A stretch of 64,000 bases of DNA from Manihot esculenta (lineage: Eukaryota; Streptophyta; Magnoliopsida; Malpighiales; Euphorbiaceae), in NCBI RefSeq assembly GCF_001659605.2, contig NC_035174.2:27291027-27355026 (forward strand), written 5' to 3'. A model generated the notes under the pieces. That model made no database searches. It was not told the DNA's origin and saw nothing but the letters and a program-made list of their open reading frames with translations. Within the stretch, counting starts at the first letter, position 1; each line of letters begins with the position of its first letter. Made by a program: the position numbers and the translations under genes. Shown here piece after piece: positions 11,878 to 23,249 of the stretch.

Positions 11878-12740
11878 TAGTAACGGATATTAGTAACGGA
11901 TTTAAATCCGTTATAAATTTGTAACGGATTAGTAACAGATTTTATATTCCGTTACTAATTTTTATTATTTAGTAACGGATTAACAATCCGTTACTAAATC
12001 TATTACTTAATAAAATTATTTATAAATTTAATAACAGATTTTGAGATCCGTTATAAATCCGTTACTAAATTAGCTAAAAATTAGTAACGGATCTCAATCC
12101 GTTAATAAATTTGTTACTAAATCGGTTATTAAATAAATAAATTAAATAAATAAAATAGTAACGGATTTAATAACGAAATGCAATCTATTATATAATTAGT
12201 AATGGATTTAGTAACGGATTTAATCCGTTACTATTTTTTTAATAAAAAAATTGATTTTTTATTTTTTAAAATTTCAAATTTTCTTTTTAAGTTAGTAACG
12301 GATATAATCTGTCACTAAATCCGTTACTGATTCGAAAATTAGTAACGGATTCTATAATCCGTTACTAAATTTTAAAAAATAAAATAACGCGCTTTTATTT
12401 TAAATTTCCGCATTTTTATTTCTAATTTAATAATGGAAAAAATCTGTTCCTGAGTCCGTTACTAATCTAAAATTAGTAATGGATTAAGAAATCCGTTACT
12501 AAAATTTAGAGAATAATACCGCCTTTTTATTTTAGTTCGCCCGCATTTTTTTTTTAATTTAGTAACGGATTAAATCCGTTACTAAATCCATTACTAATCT
12601 AAAAATTAGTAACGGATTAAGAAATCCGTTACTAAAATTTGGAGAATAATACCGCCTTTTTATTTTTGTTTGCCCGCGTTTTTTTAAAAATTTAGTAACG
12701 GATTTAATCCGTTACTAAATCCGTTACTAATTCGCGTATT
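11878..12740. repeat. Left subterminal AGTAACGGAT / ATCCGTTACT repeat cluster of CACTA
   Basis: Dozens of copies of the 10-mer AGTAACGGAT and its inverse, often back to back as palindromes such as AACGGATTTAAATCCGTT. Two longer near-duplicate units of about 110-125 bp are visible around 12440-12530 and 12560-12660, showing local duplication of the block. Confidence 0.88.
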
Positions 12741-13380
12741 TATACACTCACCCATTTTGTCTCCCTTCACTTCATTCATTTTCTTTCTCCCCATTTTATT
12801 TCCCTTCATTTCATTCATTTTCTTTCTCCTCTTCTCTCCTCATTTCTTCATTTCTCCCTTATCTTATTTTTTTCTTAATTATTAACTCCATTTTTTTCAT
12901 TTTCTTTCATTTCCTTCAATTTTCTCTTCAATTTTCTTTCATTATTGATCTTCCTTTTATCACTTGATTTTTTTTATTTTCTCTCATATTTTTTTCTTTC
13001 ATTTTCTTCTATTTTCTTTCATTTTCTCTTCCACTTTCTATCATTTTCCCTTCCTTTTTCTTTCATTATTCATTCATTTACTTTCTTTTCTCTCATATAT
13101 ATACTCTAACCTTTTTTTTTACATTCTTTTGTATATCTTCATTTTCTCTTTATTTTTCTTCATTTTTTTCTTCATTTTTCTCTCATTTTCTTTTTTTTTT
13201 CTATTTTTTCTTCCTTTCTTCTCATTTCCTTTAATTTTCCCTTTTTTCTTATTTGCTCTTCATTTTTATCATTATTTTCTTTTATTTTCTTTCTTTTGTT
13301 ATTTTCTCTTTTATATCTCATTTTTTTCTATTCTCTCACATTTTTTCTTTTTTTAAATTTTCTCATGTAATTTTATAATA
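12740..13380. repeat. TTTC/TTTTC-rich low-complexity core of CACTA element
   Basis: Polypyrimidine simple sequence with a 130-codon plus-strand frame (12964-13356) made almost only of Phe, Ser, Leu and Ile. That composition is what TTTC repeats give in translation, so I do not call a gene. Confidence 0.8.
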
Positions 13381-13599
13381 ATTTTCTCATAAAATTAATA
13401 AAATTTAAAATATTAAAGTTAATATTTAATATAAAATACAATGAAAAAATTAATAGTTTACCATAATTAAATTATTATCTATTGTAAAATATAATGAAAT
13501 AAATTAATTCCATTTCAAAAAAAATGAAATAAATTAATAATTTAATATAATTTTTTAAATATTTTTTAAAATTAACAATAGATTTAATAACGGAATATA

Positions 13600-13925
13600 A
13601 ATTTAATATATTTTTTTATTTTTTATTTTATCAAATTAGTAACGGATTAGTAACGGATTTCTATCCGTTACTAAATTTAGTAACGGATGCAATTTATTTA
13701 TATATTTTTAATTTTTTTTAAATTAGTAACGGATTTAAAATCCGTTACTAAATTTTATTACAAATCCGTTACTAAATCCGTTATTAAATCAGTAACGGAT
13801 TGCTAATCGGTTACTATTGCATTAGCAACGAGTTTCATAGTAATGGATGTAAATCCGTTACTAAACTGGTTAGTAACGAATTTTTCATTGATTAGTAACG
13901 GAAAAATTTGTTACTAATCCAGAAA
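13600..13925. repeat. Right subterminal repeat cluster of CACTA
   Basis: The same AGTAACGGAT/ATCCGTTACT motifs as the left cluster, about a dozen copies, running up to the right terminal inverted repeat. Confidence 0.85.
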
Positions 13926-13940
13926 AATCTTGTAGTGTTG

Positions 13941-15562
13941 CACAAAGTAGCCTAACATTTTTATTGAATCCCATCTCTTGAACCTCAATTGAAGCACCAT
14001 TAAAATTTATTTGTCATTTTCTCCAATGAGGCATATAAATCTATAAGCAACAAGAATACACTCATAGCATAAAATGAGATTACTTACGCAATTGACTTTA
14101 GTAAGATCTTCTCTGCCTGTGACGACATTTTTTTCTTCTACTCTTAGAAGTGAAACTAAACTTTATCTTGCAAGTATCCAAATACTTCCTACTTGTTATG
14201 ATCAACTATAAATGAGAGACCTAGATATAGTTTCATGTCAATAATAGCATTGACATTTAATCTAGCCATAACCCAAACACATACATACAAAGGCACATTG
14301 TAACTACAAGCTATTGAAGACTTCTAAAAATTAATCATTTATCCAGATGCTGACACTTATAAGTCCAAATATACATTAATCTGATCATATTCCATAATAT
14401 GCCTTAAAAATGTAAAATGTAGTTGGCAAAAAAGAGATGTGAAATAGATGGAGCATCACTAGCAATTTTGGTAATTATGAATAAGGCCTTTAGTTTTCCT
14501 ATTTTATAAGATCGCAGAAAGTTCTTTGCATAAAAAAAAGAATAGACAAAGGGATAGAGAGTTATCTTATTGAAGGCCACGCTGAGGAATAAAGGACCCT
14601 ATTTGATAACCTTGATGAACAAAATTATATTTCACCGAAGATAGACGCATAATCACCCTATCAATATACAAGCAACAAAATTTCATTCGAATCATCACCC
14701 TATTTCAAAAAACCATATTTCATTCTATTATAGAGCTTATTCATGTCTATTTTTAAAGTGGCAAAATCAAGCTTTCTAAGTCTCTTACGCTTTAAGAAAA
14801 TAGACAACCTCAAAGTCTACTAAAATATTATCCATAATTAATCTACACATTATAAAAAAAACTTTTATTTGCTGAAATAATCTAAAGCAAAATATATTTC
14901 ATTCTATTTGCCAACATCTTTATCATGACCTTGTATAACTCCTGATATGGGAAAATTAGACTAAGATCTACTACAGACAACATAGCTGCTTTTTTTTAGA
15001 ATAAGACTAAATTTATATCATTTAATTCTTAAAGGAACCATCAATCATTTAATAATTCCAAACAGACTGAAATAATATCCATACCCACAATACTCTAAAA
15101 GTGCTGGTAGAATACAAGACTAAGATTGTTTGAGCTCAAAGCCTTATTTGGATAAATAGAAAATATATTAGCAAGAATAACTTTAGTAAAGACTAATAAT
15201 AATAAGTTGTTATAATTATCACTCGCCATAAAGCTTAACACAATCAAACACAGTGGTATGATCCATCTCTGAAATTTCAATAAAATTATGGAAATAATTC
15301 ATAAAAAGAGCCTCCAACATATCACCTCATTCTTTCTATGCACATGTGCATCTTTCAACATTACAATCTAATTACGTTTCGTTTAGCACTCACTTATGAA
15401 AATACCTAAAGTTTGAATCATCCTCTTTAACCAAAATTGCTTGGTCCATTGCTTTAATATAAACTCATCATCCACCAAAACCTTCTCATATTCAGCTTAT
15501 TGGAAATTAAATTTTGCTAAAGATACATGTTCAATTATATATCTAAGCACAGTTATTCAAAC
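13941..15562 (-). pseudogene. LINE-B: decayed LINE reverse transcriptase (3' part)
   Basis: Read on the minus strand, LINE RT traces appear in order from right to left. ILVKEDDSNFRYFHK near 15420 matches the family's WLKEGD.NTKFFH. LATLKIDMNKLYNRMKYGFL near 14755 matches LKLDM.KAYDRVEW. APSISHLFFANYILHF near 14460 matches the ISHLLFADD active-site region with the second D lost. KLYLGLSFIVDHNK near 14210 matches the KYLGLP block. Stops and frameshifts are frequent. The 5' part continues beyond the gypsy insertion at 25637. The left edge abuts the CACTA element, and I cannot follow the LINE beyond it. Confidence 0.72.
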
Positions 15563-15567
15563 TTCAC

Positions 15568-17885
15568 TGTAATACCCGGCTAGACTCCGGTATCGGAATT
15601 CCTACCGTCCGGTGGAATCTCGGATGTCGGAAGCCTCTAGTAGGGTAGAATCATGTTTTTATAAAATGTTTTAAGGTATTTCATGGTTTTAAGTAAAATG
15701 GAAATGAGTTTTTGCATAAAAGCAACCTTGAAGGAAAACTCAGGTTCGGCCGCCGAATCTCAAGTTCGGCCGCCGAACATGCATGCCTTCGGGAGCGCCT
15801 TTAGGCCCCCGAAAGCATAAGTGAGGAAAGTCCAGGTTCGGCCGCCGAACCTCAAGTTCGGCCGCCGAACATGGCATGCATGCGGAGGCACGTTCGGCCC
15901 CCGAACGTGGCCTGGCCAGCCACTATAAAAGGGTCCCTTAGCCGAAAACGGGCGAGTTTTTTTCTCCCCGTTGTCGGCCAAGGTGAGTCCTCCGCCACCC
16001 CTCACCGATCTGGAGTCTTTTCCTTCAGATCTTTCAAGTTTTTCACTAGTTTTCATCTTGTTTTGAAGATTTCCGAGTTTTGAGCAAGTTTTGGAGCTTT
16101 GAGGTTCAAAAACTCAAATCTCTTCCAACTCCAAGTTAGATCGCCTCCACCCTCGATCTTCAAGAGGTAAGAGTCGATCTCTAGCTTACATTATGTTTTA
16201 AGCAAGTTTTATACAAGTTCATGGGGTAGAAAATGCATGTGTAGCTTATGTTGAGCTTATGGGTTTTTGATGTGATTTTGTACAATGTGAGTTGCTTGTG
16301 TGTTGTAGTTGGGGCTTTGATGGTTTGATGCCCCTAGGAGCTTGTATGTTTGCTTGTGTATGATTGAGGAGTGTTGTAGAAAAGGTTTATGCATGTTTGG
16401 ATGAGATAGGAGGCATAAATGCATAGGGGAGCTGAGTTTCTGCCATTCTGGGAGAAACCAGGTTCGGCAGCCGAAGGAACTTTCGGCCGCCGAACATGCT
16501 TGTGGAGGCAGCCTTCGACTGCCGAAGCTTGCCCCCAAAAGGAGACTTTCGTCTCTGTCTAGGACTTTCGGCCGCCGAAAGTGCCGCCGAACATGCATGA
16601 GTTTCGCCTCTGTCTGGGAGTTTCGGCCGCCGAAGGTGCCGCCGAACCTGCCTGACTTTCGGCTCTGAAGGGACTTTCGGCCGCCGAACCTGCCGCCGAA
16701 AGTGCCCTGTCCAGCCCTTTCTTGCATGTTTTTCTATGATTATTCCATGATGTTTTAGGGGGGTTTTGGGGAATAGTTTAGAGTTATGTTCATGTATGTT
16801 TGGTCCCTCATTTGAGTCCGCCTGTGTAGGTTCGGACCTGAGGAACCGAGGACCCCAGCAGTGAGTCTGTTGCCCCAGTGTCAGGTCAGAGCTATCCAGA
16901 GGTGAGTGGAATAAACCTTATGCTTTTAAATAAATAAATCAGTTTTAGCATGATTCACGCATCATGATTGCCATGAGACATAATAGGGTGTTTGCATTAG
17001 ACTCACGAATATGTTGCATTGCATATTTTAAATGTTGATGTGGATGAATGTTGGATGATCCATAGCCCTCGATCTATGATATGACGATGTGATATGTACG
17101 GTACGGAATGTAAGACGAGTGGGACCCATTCTATGTTCGCTGGCACTATGTAAGGGAAAGACCAGGACCCATTCTACGTTCTGGCACAGTTGGACACTGT
17201 TATGTTATGATATGTAAGGGAAAGACCAGGACCCATTCTACGTTCTGGCACAGTTGGACCATGTAGAGGGCTATTGGTGACAAGTTCATCCTTGATGTGA
17301 TTAGCTGTGATGTGATGCATTCCATGATCCATATGATTTAAATGTTTTTATTATTCTGCTCACTGGGCTCCAGTAGCTCACCCCTCTCCCAATTTTTCCC
17401 CAGGATTGCAGGTACAGGGTAGACCAAGAGGTTTACAAGAATAATGAAGTCACGTGTATGTAATAGTTAGTGTGGACATGATAAATGTATTAATTTTATA
17501 TAAAAGTATAGTTTCAGTCTTGTAATGATATTGAGGATTAGATATTGTGCTTGACATTGTGTATGAAGTATCCCTTTTATTACATGATCAAAAATGTTTT
17601 ATTATGTTCATGAAAGCCAACTCATCTTATGATGTATCGCCCATTGGGGCATTGATGAGATCCCACAGAGGGATCATGTTTATGATCATGACTATGTGCA
17701 GTGCATGTTCAGGTTGAGTTGGATGTATGAAAGAAAAGTTTTAAATTCTTATATATTTTCTTGATCATGTATGGGATTAAACAGGTTTCCAGGATGTATG
17801 TTTGGCTTGCTGCGGGTCCCGGTGGCCTTAAGTCGACCCGGATCCTAGCGCCGGTAGCGGTCCGATTTTTTTTCGGGTCGTTACA
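15568..17885 (+). repeat. Gypsy-1 5' LTR
   Basis: Starts TGTAATACCCGG and ends GGGTCGTTACA. Upstream of the TATA box are four TTCGGCCGCCGAA-type palindromes; a second group lies at 16460-16710 in what is likely transcribed sequence. Two copies of a 64-bp unit (AAGGGAAAGACCAGGACCC, GTTCTGGCACAGTTGGAC) lie at about 17150-17280. Confidence 0.95.
15745..15930 (+). promoter_or_regulatory. Gypsy-1 LTR promoter: GGCCGCC palindromes and TATA box
   Basis: TATAAAA lies at 15924-15930. Within 180 bp upstream are four copies of TTCGGCCGCCGAA (about 15747, 15766, 15838, 15857) and two looser CCCCCGAA copies. Each palindrome contains GCCGCC, the core of the GCC-box bound by plant ERF/AP2 factors. The TATA box is seen directly; a regulatory role for the palindromes is inferred. 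Confidence 0.6.
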
Positions 17886-17888
17886 GAA

Positions 17889-17902
17889 TGGTATCAGAGC
17901 CC
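17889..17902 (+). other. Gypsy-1 primer binding site (tRNA-iMet)
   Basis: TGGTATCAGAGCCC three bases after the 5' LTR, complementary to the 3' end of initiator methionine tRNA. The same site follows the Copia and Gypsy-2 5' LTRs. Confidence 0.9.
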
Positions 17903-18124
17903 TAGGTTCATAGGATCGGACCTAGAGTGTCGGGCTCATAGATGTTCTAGAAGGTCAAGCACAATAGGAAGATCATGTCCACTAGGATAGGATGTGGAGT
18001 CCTGTCTTGTATGATGATGTGAAATGCCATGATTATATACATGTGCATTGATGCTATGATATGAATAATATGTTTATGTGATGAGGGTTCATGTGTGCCC
18101 ACATGAACCATATGATGCTGATGT

Positions 18125-21100
18125 TTGTGTGATGTGTACTGTTTTTCAGAAAACAGGATGAGAGGAACCCGTCGATCTGCAAGATTGACTGGAGTACCAC
18201 TTGAGGATGAGGGCACGAGCGCCCGTCCTCCTACATTGCCTAGGGCAATGTCTTGTAGAGTAAACAGAGAAAGAGTGTCAAGGGACCCTAGAAGGTCTTT
18301 TGATGCTAGCAGAAGGGGGACAGATAGAGGAGGAAGTTCTTCAGATGTGAGGGAGGTTATGGAAGAGGATCAGAGGAGGGATGGGAACCTGGATGTGAGC
18401 ATGGAGGAAGAGGGGACAGGGGAGTCTCAAGGAGGCGTTCAGGCCTCGGGGTATGGTTTTCCACCCCATTATCCACCCTTCCCACAGGGTTCAGGGTATC
18501 CGATGGGAGGCACATCGGATTACTCCAGCTTTAACCCCTACCCTACCTACATGCCTTATCCACCTTTCTATCCACCTTATACACAGTACCCAGCTTATCC
18601 ACCCTCACCCTTCTATCCAAACTCGGCAAACCCCACCTCGGGGAATGCTGCACCCCCACCTCCTCCACCTACAGAACCAGCAGCCCCAGTTACTCAACCT
18701 CCTAGACCTAGCTCAGCCGATGGGAGCAAAGTAAAGATGACAGATTACCTTAAGCTGGATGCTCCCAAATACAAGTCAGGGGATGACCCCTTTGAGTATC
18801 TGAGAGTAGTAAAGACAATAACTGATGAGCTAGGGGCGAATGATAGCAGGGCCATTCAGATGGCAGGGTTCACTTTAAAGTGCAAGAAGGCACGGGAATG
18901 GTTCAAGTGTTATGTGGACCCGAGACTAGACGGTATGACATGGGAGGAATTTGCGAATGAGTTCGCTGGATGGGCTTTTCCAGACAGTTCCAGAGAACTG
19001 AAAATGATTGAGTTTGAGCAACTGAGACAGACAGAGCACATGAGCGTAGAGGAGTTCACAGATAAATTCTTGGAGCTATTGCCTTTTTCAGGGCAAGCTC
19101 TAGATTCAGATACGAAGAAAGCCAAGAGATATGTTATGAAGCTGCATTCTAGGTACTCCTCATTGATTCAGTCAGTTGAGAGGGAAAGTTTCCACACTGT
19201 GGTGGATATGGCTCGAAGAATGGAGGCGAGTGCTATAGTTGAGGGGTCAGTGAAGCAGTCAGTGACCCAGTCTTCAAGGGTTAAGACCCCAGGCAGAGGA
19301 GGGCCAGGTCTCTCTTCTCAGAGCTCAAGTAAGAAGAGGTGGGATAACACCACCAAAAAGCCGAAGAAGAATAAGTTTTGGAATAAGTTGAAATCCAGTC
19401 TGGGTTTTGGCGGTGGCTCGAGCTCAGGCTCAGATGGTACAGAATGCCAGAGATGTGGAAGGCCGCACAGGGGAGTGTGTCGATCTGGGACTAATACATG
19501 TTTCAGATGTGGACAGGAGGGACACATGGCTCGGGAGTGTCCTAGAGCACCTTTTATGGGCCAGCCCCAGCAGACAGCTTCTGGTAGTGTGGCACAGCCA
19601 GCAGCTCCAACCACAACTCAGGGCAGTGGCAGAGGTAGAGGGAGAGGGGCAGCCTCTTCTTCTGGTTCCCGAGGTGAAGGTCCATCAGCTCCAGCCAGGA
19701 TCTTCACCATGACTCAGCAGGAGGCTAACACATCCAACACCGTGGTGTCAGGTAATCTCGTCATTGGGTGTTCTGATGTGTATGCTTTAATGGACCCGGG
19801 TGCATCCCATTCTTTTATTGCTCCGAGAGCCGTTGAGAGGTTGGGTCTGATAGTCTCTGGGTTAGAGTGTCCCCTATGGGTCAGTGGACCCAAGTGTGAC
19901 CCGTCGGTGGCAGAGTCAGTCTGCCAGCACAGTCCAGTTTTTGTTGAGGGAAGATGCCTTTCCGCTGACCTTGTGGTTCTAGATTTGACAGACTTTGACG
20001 TCATTCTAGGGATGGATTGGCTATCTACCCATGGTGCTACCTTGGACTGCAGGGACAAGGTAGTCAGGTTCAGAGATCAGAACGGGTCAGAGGTCGTCTT
20101 CAGAGGAGACAAGAGGGGCACACCTAGAGGTCTGATATCAGCTCTTCAGGCTCGTAGGTTGCTTAGGAAGGGATGTCAGGGGTATTTGGCTCATGTGAGA
20201 GAGCTAGACAGTCAGGTCAGGGAGCCAGCCTCGGTGCCAGTTGTCAGAGAGTTTCAGGATGTCTTTCCAGACGAGCTTCCAGGTTTACCACCTGCTAGGG
20301 AGATAGAGTTCGAGATAGAGTTGGTGCCTGAAACTAGACCGATCTCTATCCCTCCCTACAGGATGGCCCCAGCCGAGTTGAAGGAGTTGAAAGAACAGTT
20401 GCAGGAGCTGGTAGAAAAGGGCTTCATCCGACAGAGTACCTCACCTTGGGGTGCTCCGGTCTTGTTTGTGAGAAAGAAGGATGGATCCCTCAGACTTTGT
20501 ATCGACTACAGGCAGTTGAACAAAGTCACTACCAAAAATAGGTACCCTCTGCCAAGGATCGATGATCTATTCGACCAGCTAGCAGGAGCGGGTTGTTTCT
20601 CCAAAATAGATCTAAGATCGGGGTACCATCAGCTAAGGATAAGGGATGAAGATGTGCCAAAGACAGCTTTCAGGACCAGATATGGGCATTTTGAGTTCCT
20701 TGTGATGCCGTTTGGGTTAACCAATGCCCCTGCAGCATTCATGGATCTCATGAACAGAGTATTTAGTCAATACCTGGATCACTTCGTTATTGTCTTCATA
20801 GATGATATCTTAGTGTATTCCAGGAACGCAGAGGAGCATGCCCATCATCTGAGGTTGGTTCTGCAGACTTTAAGGGAACATGGCTTGTATGCCAAGTTCT
20901 CTAAGTGTGAGTTCTGGTTGAGGAGCATTTCGTTCTTGGGGCATGTGGTGTCAGAAAATGGTATAGAGGTAGACCCCAAGAAGACAGAAACTGTGGCTAA
21001 CTGGCCTAGACCCACTTCAGTGAAAGAGATTAGAAGTTTCTTGGGTTTGGCAGGTTACTACAGGAGGTTCGTTCAGGACTTCTCAAAGATTGCAGCTCCT

Positions 21101-23137
21101 CTGACCAAACTAACCAGGAAGAATCAGAAGTTTGTGTGGACCGACCAGTGCGAAGAGAGTTTTGAAGAGCTTAAGAAGAGGTTGACTTCAGCACCAGTGT
21201 TAGCTCTGCCATCTAGTGATGAGGACTTTACAGTCTTTTGTGATGCGTCCCGTGTGGGACTGGGTTGTGTACTAATGCAGAATGAGAGGGTGATTGCTTA
21301 TGCTTCTAGGCAGCTGAAGAAGCATGAGTTGAATTACCCCACACATGACCTGGAGATGGCAGCAATAATCTTTGCACTCAAGATGTGGAGACACTACCTC
21401 TATGGGGTAAAATGTGAGATCTTCACAGATCATAAAAGCCTGCAGTACATCCTGAGTCAAAGAGATTTGAATTTGAGACAGAGAAGATGGGTGGAGCTGC
21501 TGAGTGACTATGATTGCAAGATTCAGTACCATCCGGGTAAGGCAAATGTTGTGGCAGACGCCTTAAGGCGGAAATCACTCGGCAGTTTATCCCACATATC
21601 GGCAGAGAGGAGGCCAGTGGTGAAGGAGTTCTACAAGCTTATTGAGGAAGGTCTACAGATGGAGTTGTCTGGTACAGGTGCCTTGGTGGCCCAGATGAGA
21701 GTGGCACCCATGTTTCTGGAGCAGGTGGCTCAGAAACAGCATGAGGACCCGGAGTTAGTGAAGATTGCCAGGACTGTTCAGTCAGGCAATGATGGTGAGT
21801 TCAGATTCGACAGCAAGGGGATCCTCTGCTATGGGAGCAGACTATGTGTACCAGATGACATAGGGCTGAAAGGAGACATTATGAGAGAGGCTCATAATGC
21901 AAGATACAGCATTCACCCCGGAGCCACCAAGATGTATCAAGATCTAAAGAAGGTTTATTGGTGGCCAGCTATGAAGAAAGAAGTGGCACAGTTTGTGTCA
22001 GCCTGCGAAGTGTGTCAGAGGGTGAAGCTGGAACATCAGAAGCCGGCTGGAATGCTTAACCCGCTACCTATTCCAGAATGGAAATGGGAAAATATAGCTA
22101 TGGACTTCGTAGTGGGGTTACCGGCAGCGTCCAACAGAGTGGACTCCATATGGGTGATTGTGGACAGGCTCACTAAATCTGCTCACTTCATCCCTGTCAG
22201 GAGTGGCTATTCTGTGGACAAGTTGGCGCAGGTGTATGTCGATGAGATCGTCAAACTGCATGGGGTTCCTGTTTCGATAGTGTCAGATAGAGGGCCCCAG
22301 TTCACCTCCAGATTTTGGCGGAGTCTGCAGAACGCCATGGGTACTAGGTTGGATTTCAGTACTGCTTTCCATCCACAGACGGACGGACAGTCAGAAAGGA
22401 CCATCCAGACCATAGAGGATATGCTCAGGATGTGTGTGCTGGACTTTGGCGGTTCTTGGAGGCAGCATCTACCTTTGGTGGAGTTTGCCTACAATAACAG
22501 CCATCATGCTAGCATCGGGATGGCTCCATATGAAGCTTTGTATGGGAGGAAGTGCAGATCACCTGTTTGCTGGGAAGAAGTGGGAGAAAAGGCCTTGGCA
22601 AGGCCTGAGCTAGTTGAGATTACCAGCAGAGTAGTACCCATAATCAGAGAAAGAATCAAGACTGCTGCAAGTAGACAGAAGAGTTATGCAAACATCCGCA
22701 GAAGGCAGGTCGAGTTTCAGGAGGGGGATCTGGTATTACTCAAGGTGTCTCCTATGAAGGGAGTGGTTCGCTTCGGGAAGAAAGGTAAACTAGCCCCACG
22801 ATACATCGGACCCTTTGAAATCTTGCAAAAGATTGGGAATGTGTCGTACAAGCTGGATTTACCTGCTTCAATGGAAAGAATCCATCTGGTTTTCCATGTT
22901 TCAATGTTGAGGAAGTTTGTGTCAGATCCGAGCAAGGTTCTTAGTGAGTCTGATGTGGAGGTCCAAGAGGATCTCACTTATGTTGAACAGCCAGTACGGA
23001 TCTTAGACACCCAGATCAGAAAGCTAAGAAACAAGGAAATCCCGATGGTGAAAGTCCTGTGGAACCACCACAATTTGGAAGAGTGCACTTGGGAGACACG
23101 GGAGTCTATGCTCCAGCAGTACCCTCATCTCTTTTAA
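18125..23137 (+). CDS. Gypsy-1 gag-pol polyprotein, intact
   Basis: Encodes the capsid and all enzymes for retrotransposition. The frame is 1670 codons from 18125; a second Met at 18158 ([10 protein letters not shown]) is the likelier start because the related Gypsy-2 frame also opens there, so both are possible. Order, in residues from 18125: Pro/Tyr-rich linker about 120-200; gag about 200-375; C-rich [12 protein letters not shown] (about 441) and zinc knuckle [14 protein letters not shown] (about 459); protease DPGASHSF (about 557); RT with [16 protein letters not shown] (about 795) and FIDDILVYS (891-899); RNase H from [10 protein letters not shown] (about 1038); integrase zinc region and D,D,E core ([27 protein letters not shown]; about 1255-1430); chromodomain-like end (about 1615-1670). 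One oddity is ADALRRKS where Gypsy-2 has ADALSRKS. Confidence 0.95.
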   Translation: MCDVYCFSENRMRGTRRSARLTGVPLEDEGTSARPPTLPRAMSCRVNRERVSRDPRRSFDASRRGTDRGGSSSDVREVMEEDQRRDGNLDVSMEEEGTGESQGGVQASGYGFPPHYPPFPQGSGYPMGGTSDYSSFNPYPTYMPYPPFYPPYTQYPAYPPSPFYPNSANPTSGNAAPPPPPPTEPAAPVTQPPRPSSADGSKVKMTDYLKLDAPKYKSGDDPFEYLRVVKTITDELGANDSRAIQMAGFTLKCKKAREWFKCYVDPRLDGMTWEEFANEFAGWAFPDSSRELKMIEFEQLRQTEHMSVEEFTDKFLELLPFSGQALDSDTKKAKRYVMKLHSRYSSLIQSVERESFHTVVDMARRMEASAIVEGSVKQSVTQSSRVKTPGRGGPGLSSQSSSKKRWDNTTKKPKKNKFWNKLKSSLGFGGGSSSGSDGTECQRCGRPHRGVCRSGTNTCFRCGQEGHMARECPRAPFMGQPQQTASGSVAQPAAPTTTQGSGRGRGRGAASSSGSRGEGPSAPARIFTMTQQEANTSNTVVSGNLVIGCSDVYALMDPGASHSFIAPRAVERLGLIVSGLECPLWVSGPKCDPSVAESVCQHSPVFVEGRCLSADLVVLDLTDFDVILGMDWLSTHGATLDCRDKVVRFRDQNGSEVVFRGDKRGTPRGLISALQARRLLRKGCQGYLAHVRELDSQVREPASVPVVREFQDVFPDELPGLPPAREIEFEIELVPETRPISIPPYRMAPAELKELKEQLQELVEKGFIRQSTSPWGAPVLFVRKKDGSLRLCIDYRQLNKVTTKNRYPLPRIDDLFDQLAGAGCFSKIDLRSGYHQLRIRDEDVPKTAFRTRYGHFEFLVMPFGLTNAPAAFMDLMNRVFSQYLDHFVIVFIDDILVYSRNAEEHAHHLRLVLQTLREHGLYAKFSKCEFWLRSISFLGHVVSENGIEVDPKKTETVANWPRPTSVKEIRSFLGLAGYYRRFVQDFSKIAAPLTKLTRKNQKFVWTDQCEESFEELKKRLTSAPVLALPSSDEDFTVFCDASRVGLGCVLMQNERVIAYASRQLKKHELNYPTHDLEMAAIIFALKMWRHYLYGVKCEIFTDHKSLQYILSQRDLNLRQRRWVELLSDYDCKIQYHPGKANVVADALRRKSLGSLSHISAERRPVVKEFYKLIEEGLQMELSGTGALVAQMRVAPMFLEQVAQKQHEDPELVKIARTVQSGNDGEFRFDSKGILCYGSRLCVPDDIGLKGDIMREAHNARYSIHPGATKMYQDLKKVYWWPAMKKEVAQFVSACEVCQRVKLEHQKPAGMLNPLPIPEWKWENIAMDFVVGLPAASNRVDSIWVIVDRLTKSAHFIPVRSGYSVDKLAQVYVDEIVKLHGVPVSIVSDRGPQFTSRFWRSLQNAMGTRLDFSTAFHPQTDGQSERTIQTIEDMLRMCVLDFGGSWRQHLPLVEFAYNNSHHASIGMAPYEALYGRKCRSPVCWEEVGEKALARPELVEITSRVVPIIRERIKTAASRQKSYANIRRRQVEFQEGDLVLLKVSPMKGVVRFGKKGKLAPRYIGPFEILQKIGNVSYKLDLPASMERIHLVFHVSMLRKFVSDPSKVLSESDVEVQEDLTYVEQPVRILDTQIRKLRNKEIPMVKVLWNHHNLEECTWETRESMLQQYPHLF

Positions 23138-23215
23138 GGTTAGATCTCTATGTGTTTATGTGCTATGTATGTATGTATGTTATGTTTCATGCCATGCTAT
23201 GTGCTAGTTGAGGTA

Positions 23216-23249
23216 CATTCGGGGACGAATGTTCTTAAGGGGGGGAGAA
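23216..23249 (+). other. Gypsy-1 stem-loop and polypurine tract
   Basis: The polypurine tract AAGGGGGGGAGAA (23237-23249) directly precedes the 3' LTR. Just upstream is the short inverted repeat ACATTCG/CGAATGT around GGGA. Gypsy-2 conserves this, with a longer 9-bp stem, at 55468-55489. Confidence 0.75.

Larger units (their letters stand above)
11857..13937. mobile_element. Non-autonomous CACTA (En/Spm) element, TSD TTG
   Basis: Starts CACTACAAAAA at 11857 and ends TTGTAGTG at 13937, the diagnostic inverted ends of CACTA transposons, flanked by the 3-bp duplication TTG (11854-11856 and 13938-13940). It is 2081 bp. Both subterminal regions are filled with AGTAACGGAT and its complement, the kind of short repeat bound by TNPA-type proteins in known CACTA elements. 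I find no transposase domain; the middle is TTTC-rich simple sequence. It would need a transposase supplied in trans. Confidence 0.92.

Noticed and set aside
12964..13356. 130-codon plus-strand frame of Phe/Ser/Leu/Ile
   Set aside because: Direct translation of TTTC/TTTTC simple sequence inside the CACTA element; no domain and no start context.
16257..16727. 156-codon minus-strand frame with FGGRFGGRKS repeats (also at 23939-24409 and similar frames at 46390-46830, 49173-49504, 56234-56877)
   Set aside because: The Gly/Arg-rich repeats come from TTCGGCCGCCGAA palindromes in LTRs, which stay open in several frames on both strands.
18453..18734. Pro/His/Leu-rich frame overlapping gag (also 50649-51002)
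   Set aside because: Shifted reading of the Pro/Tyr-rich linker of gag; the gag frame explains the sequence fully.
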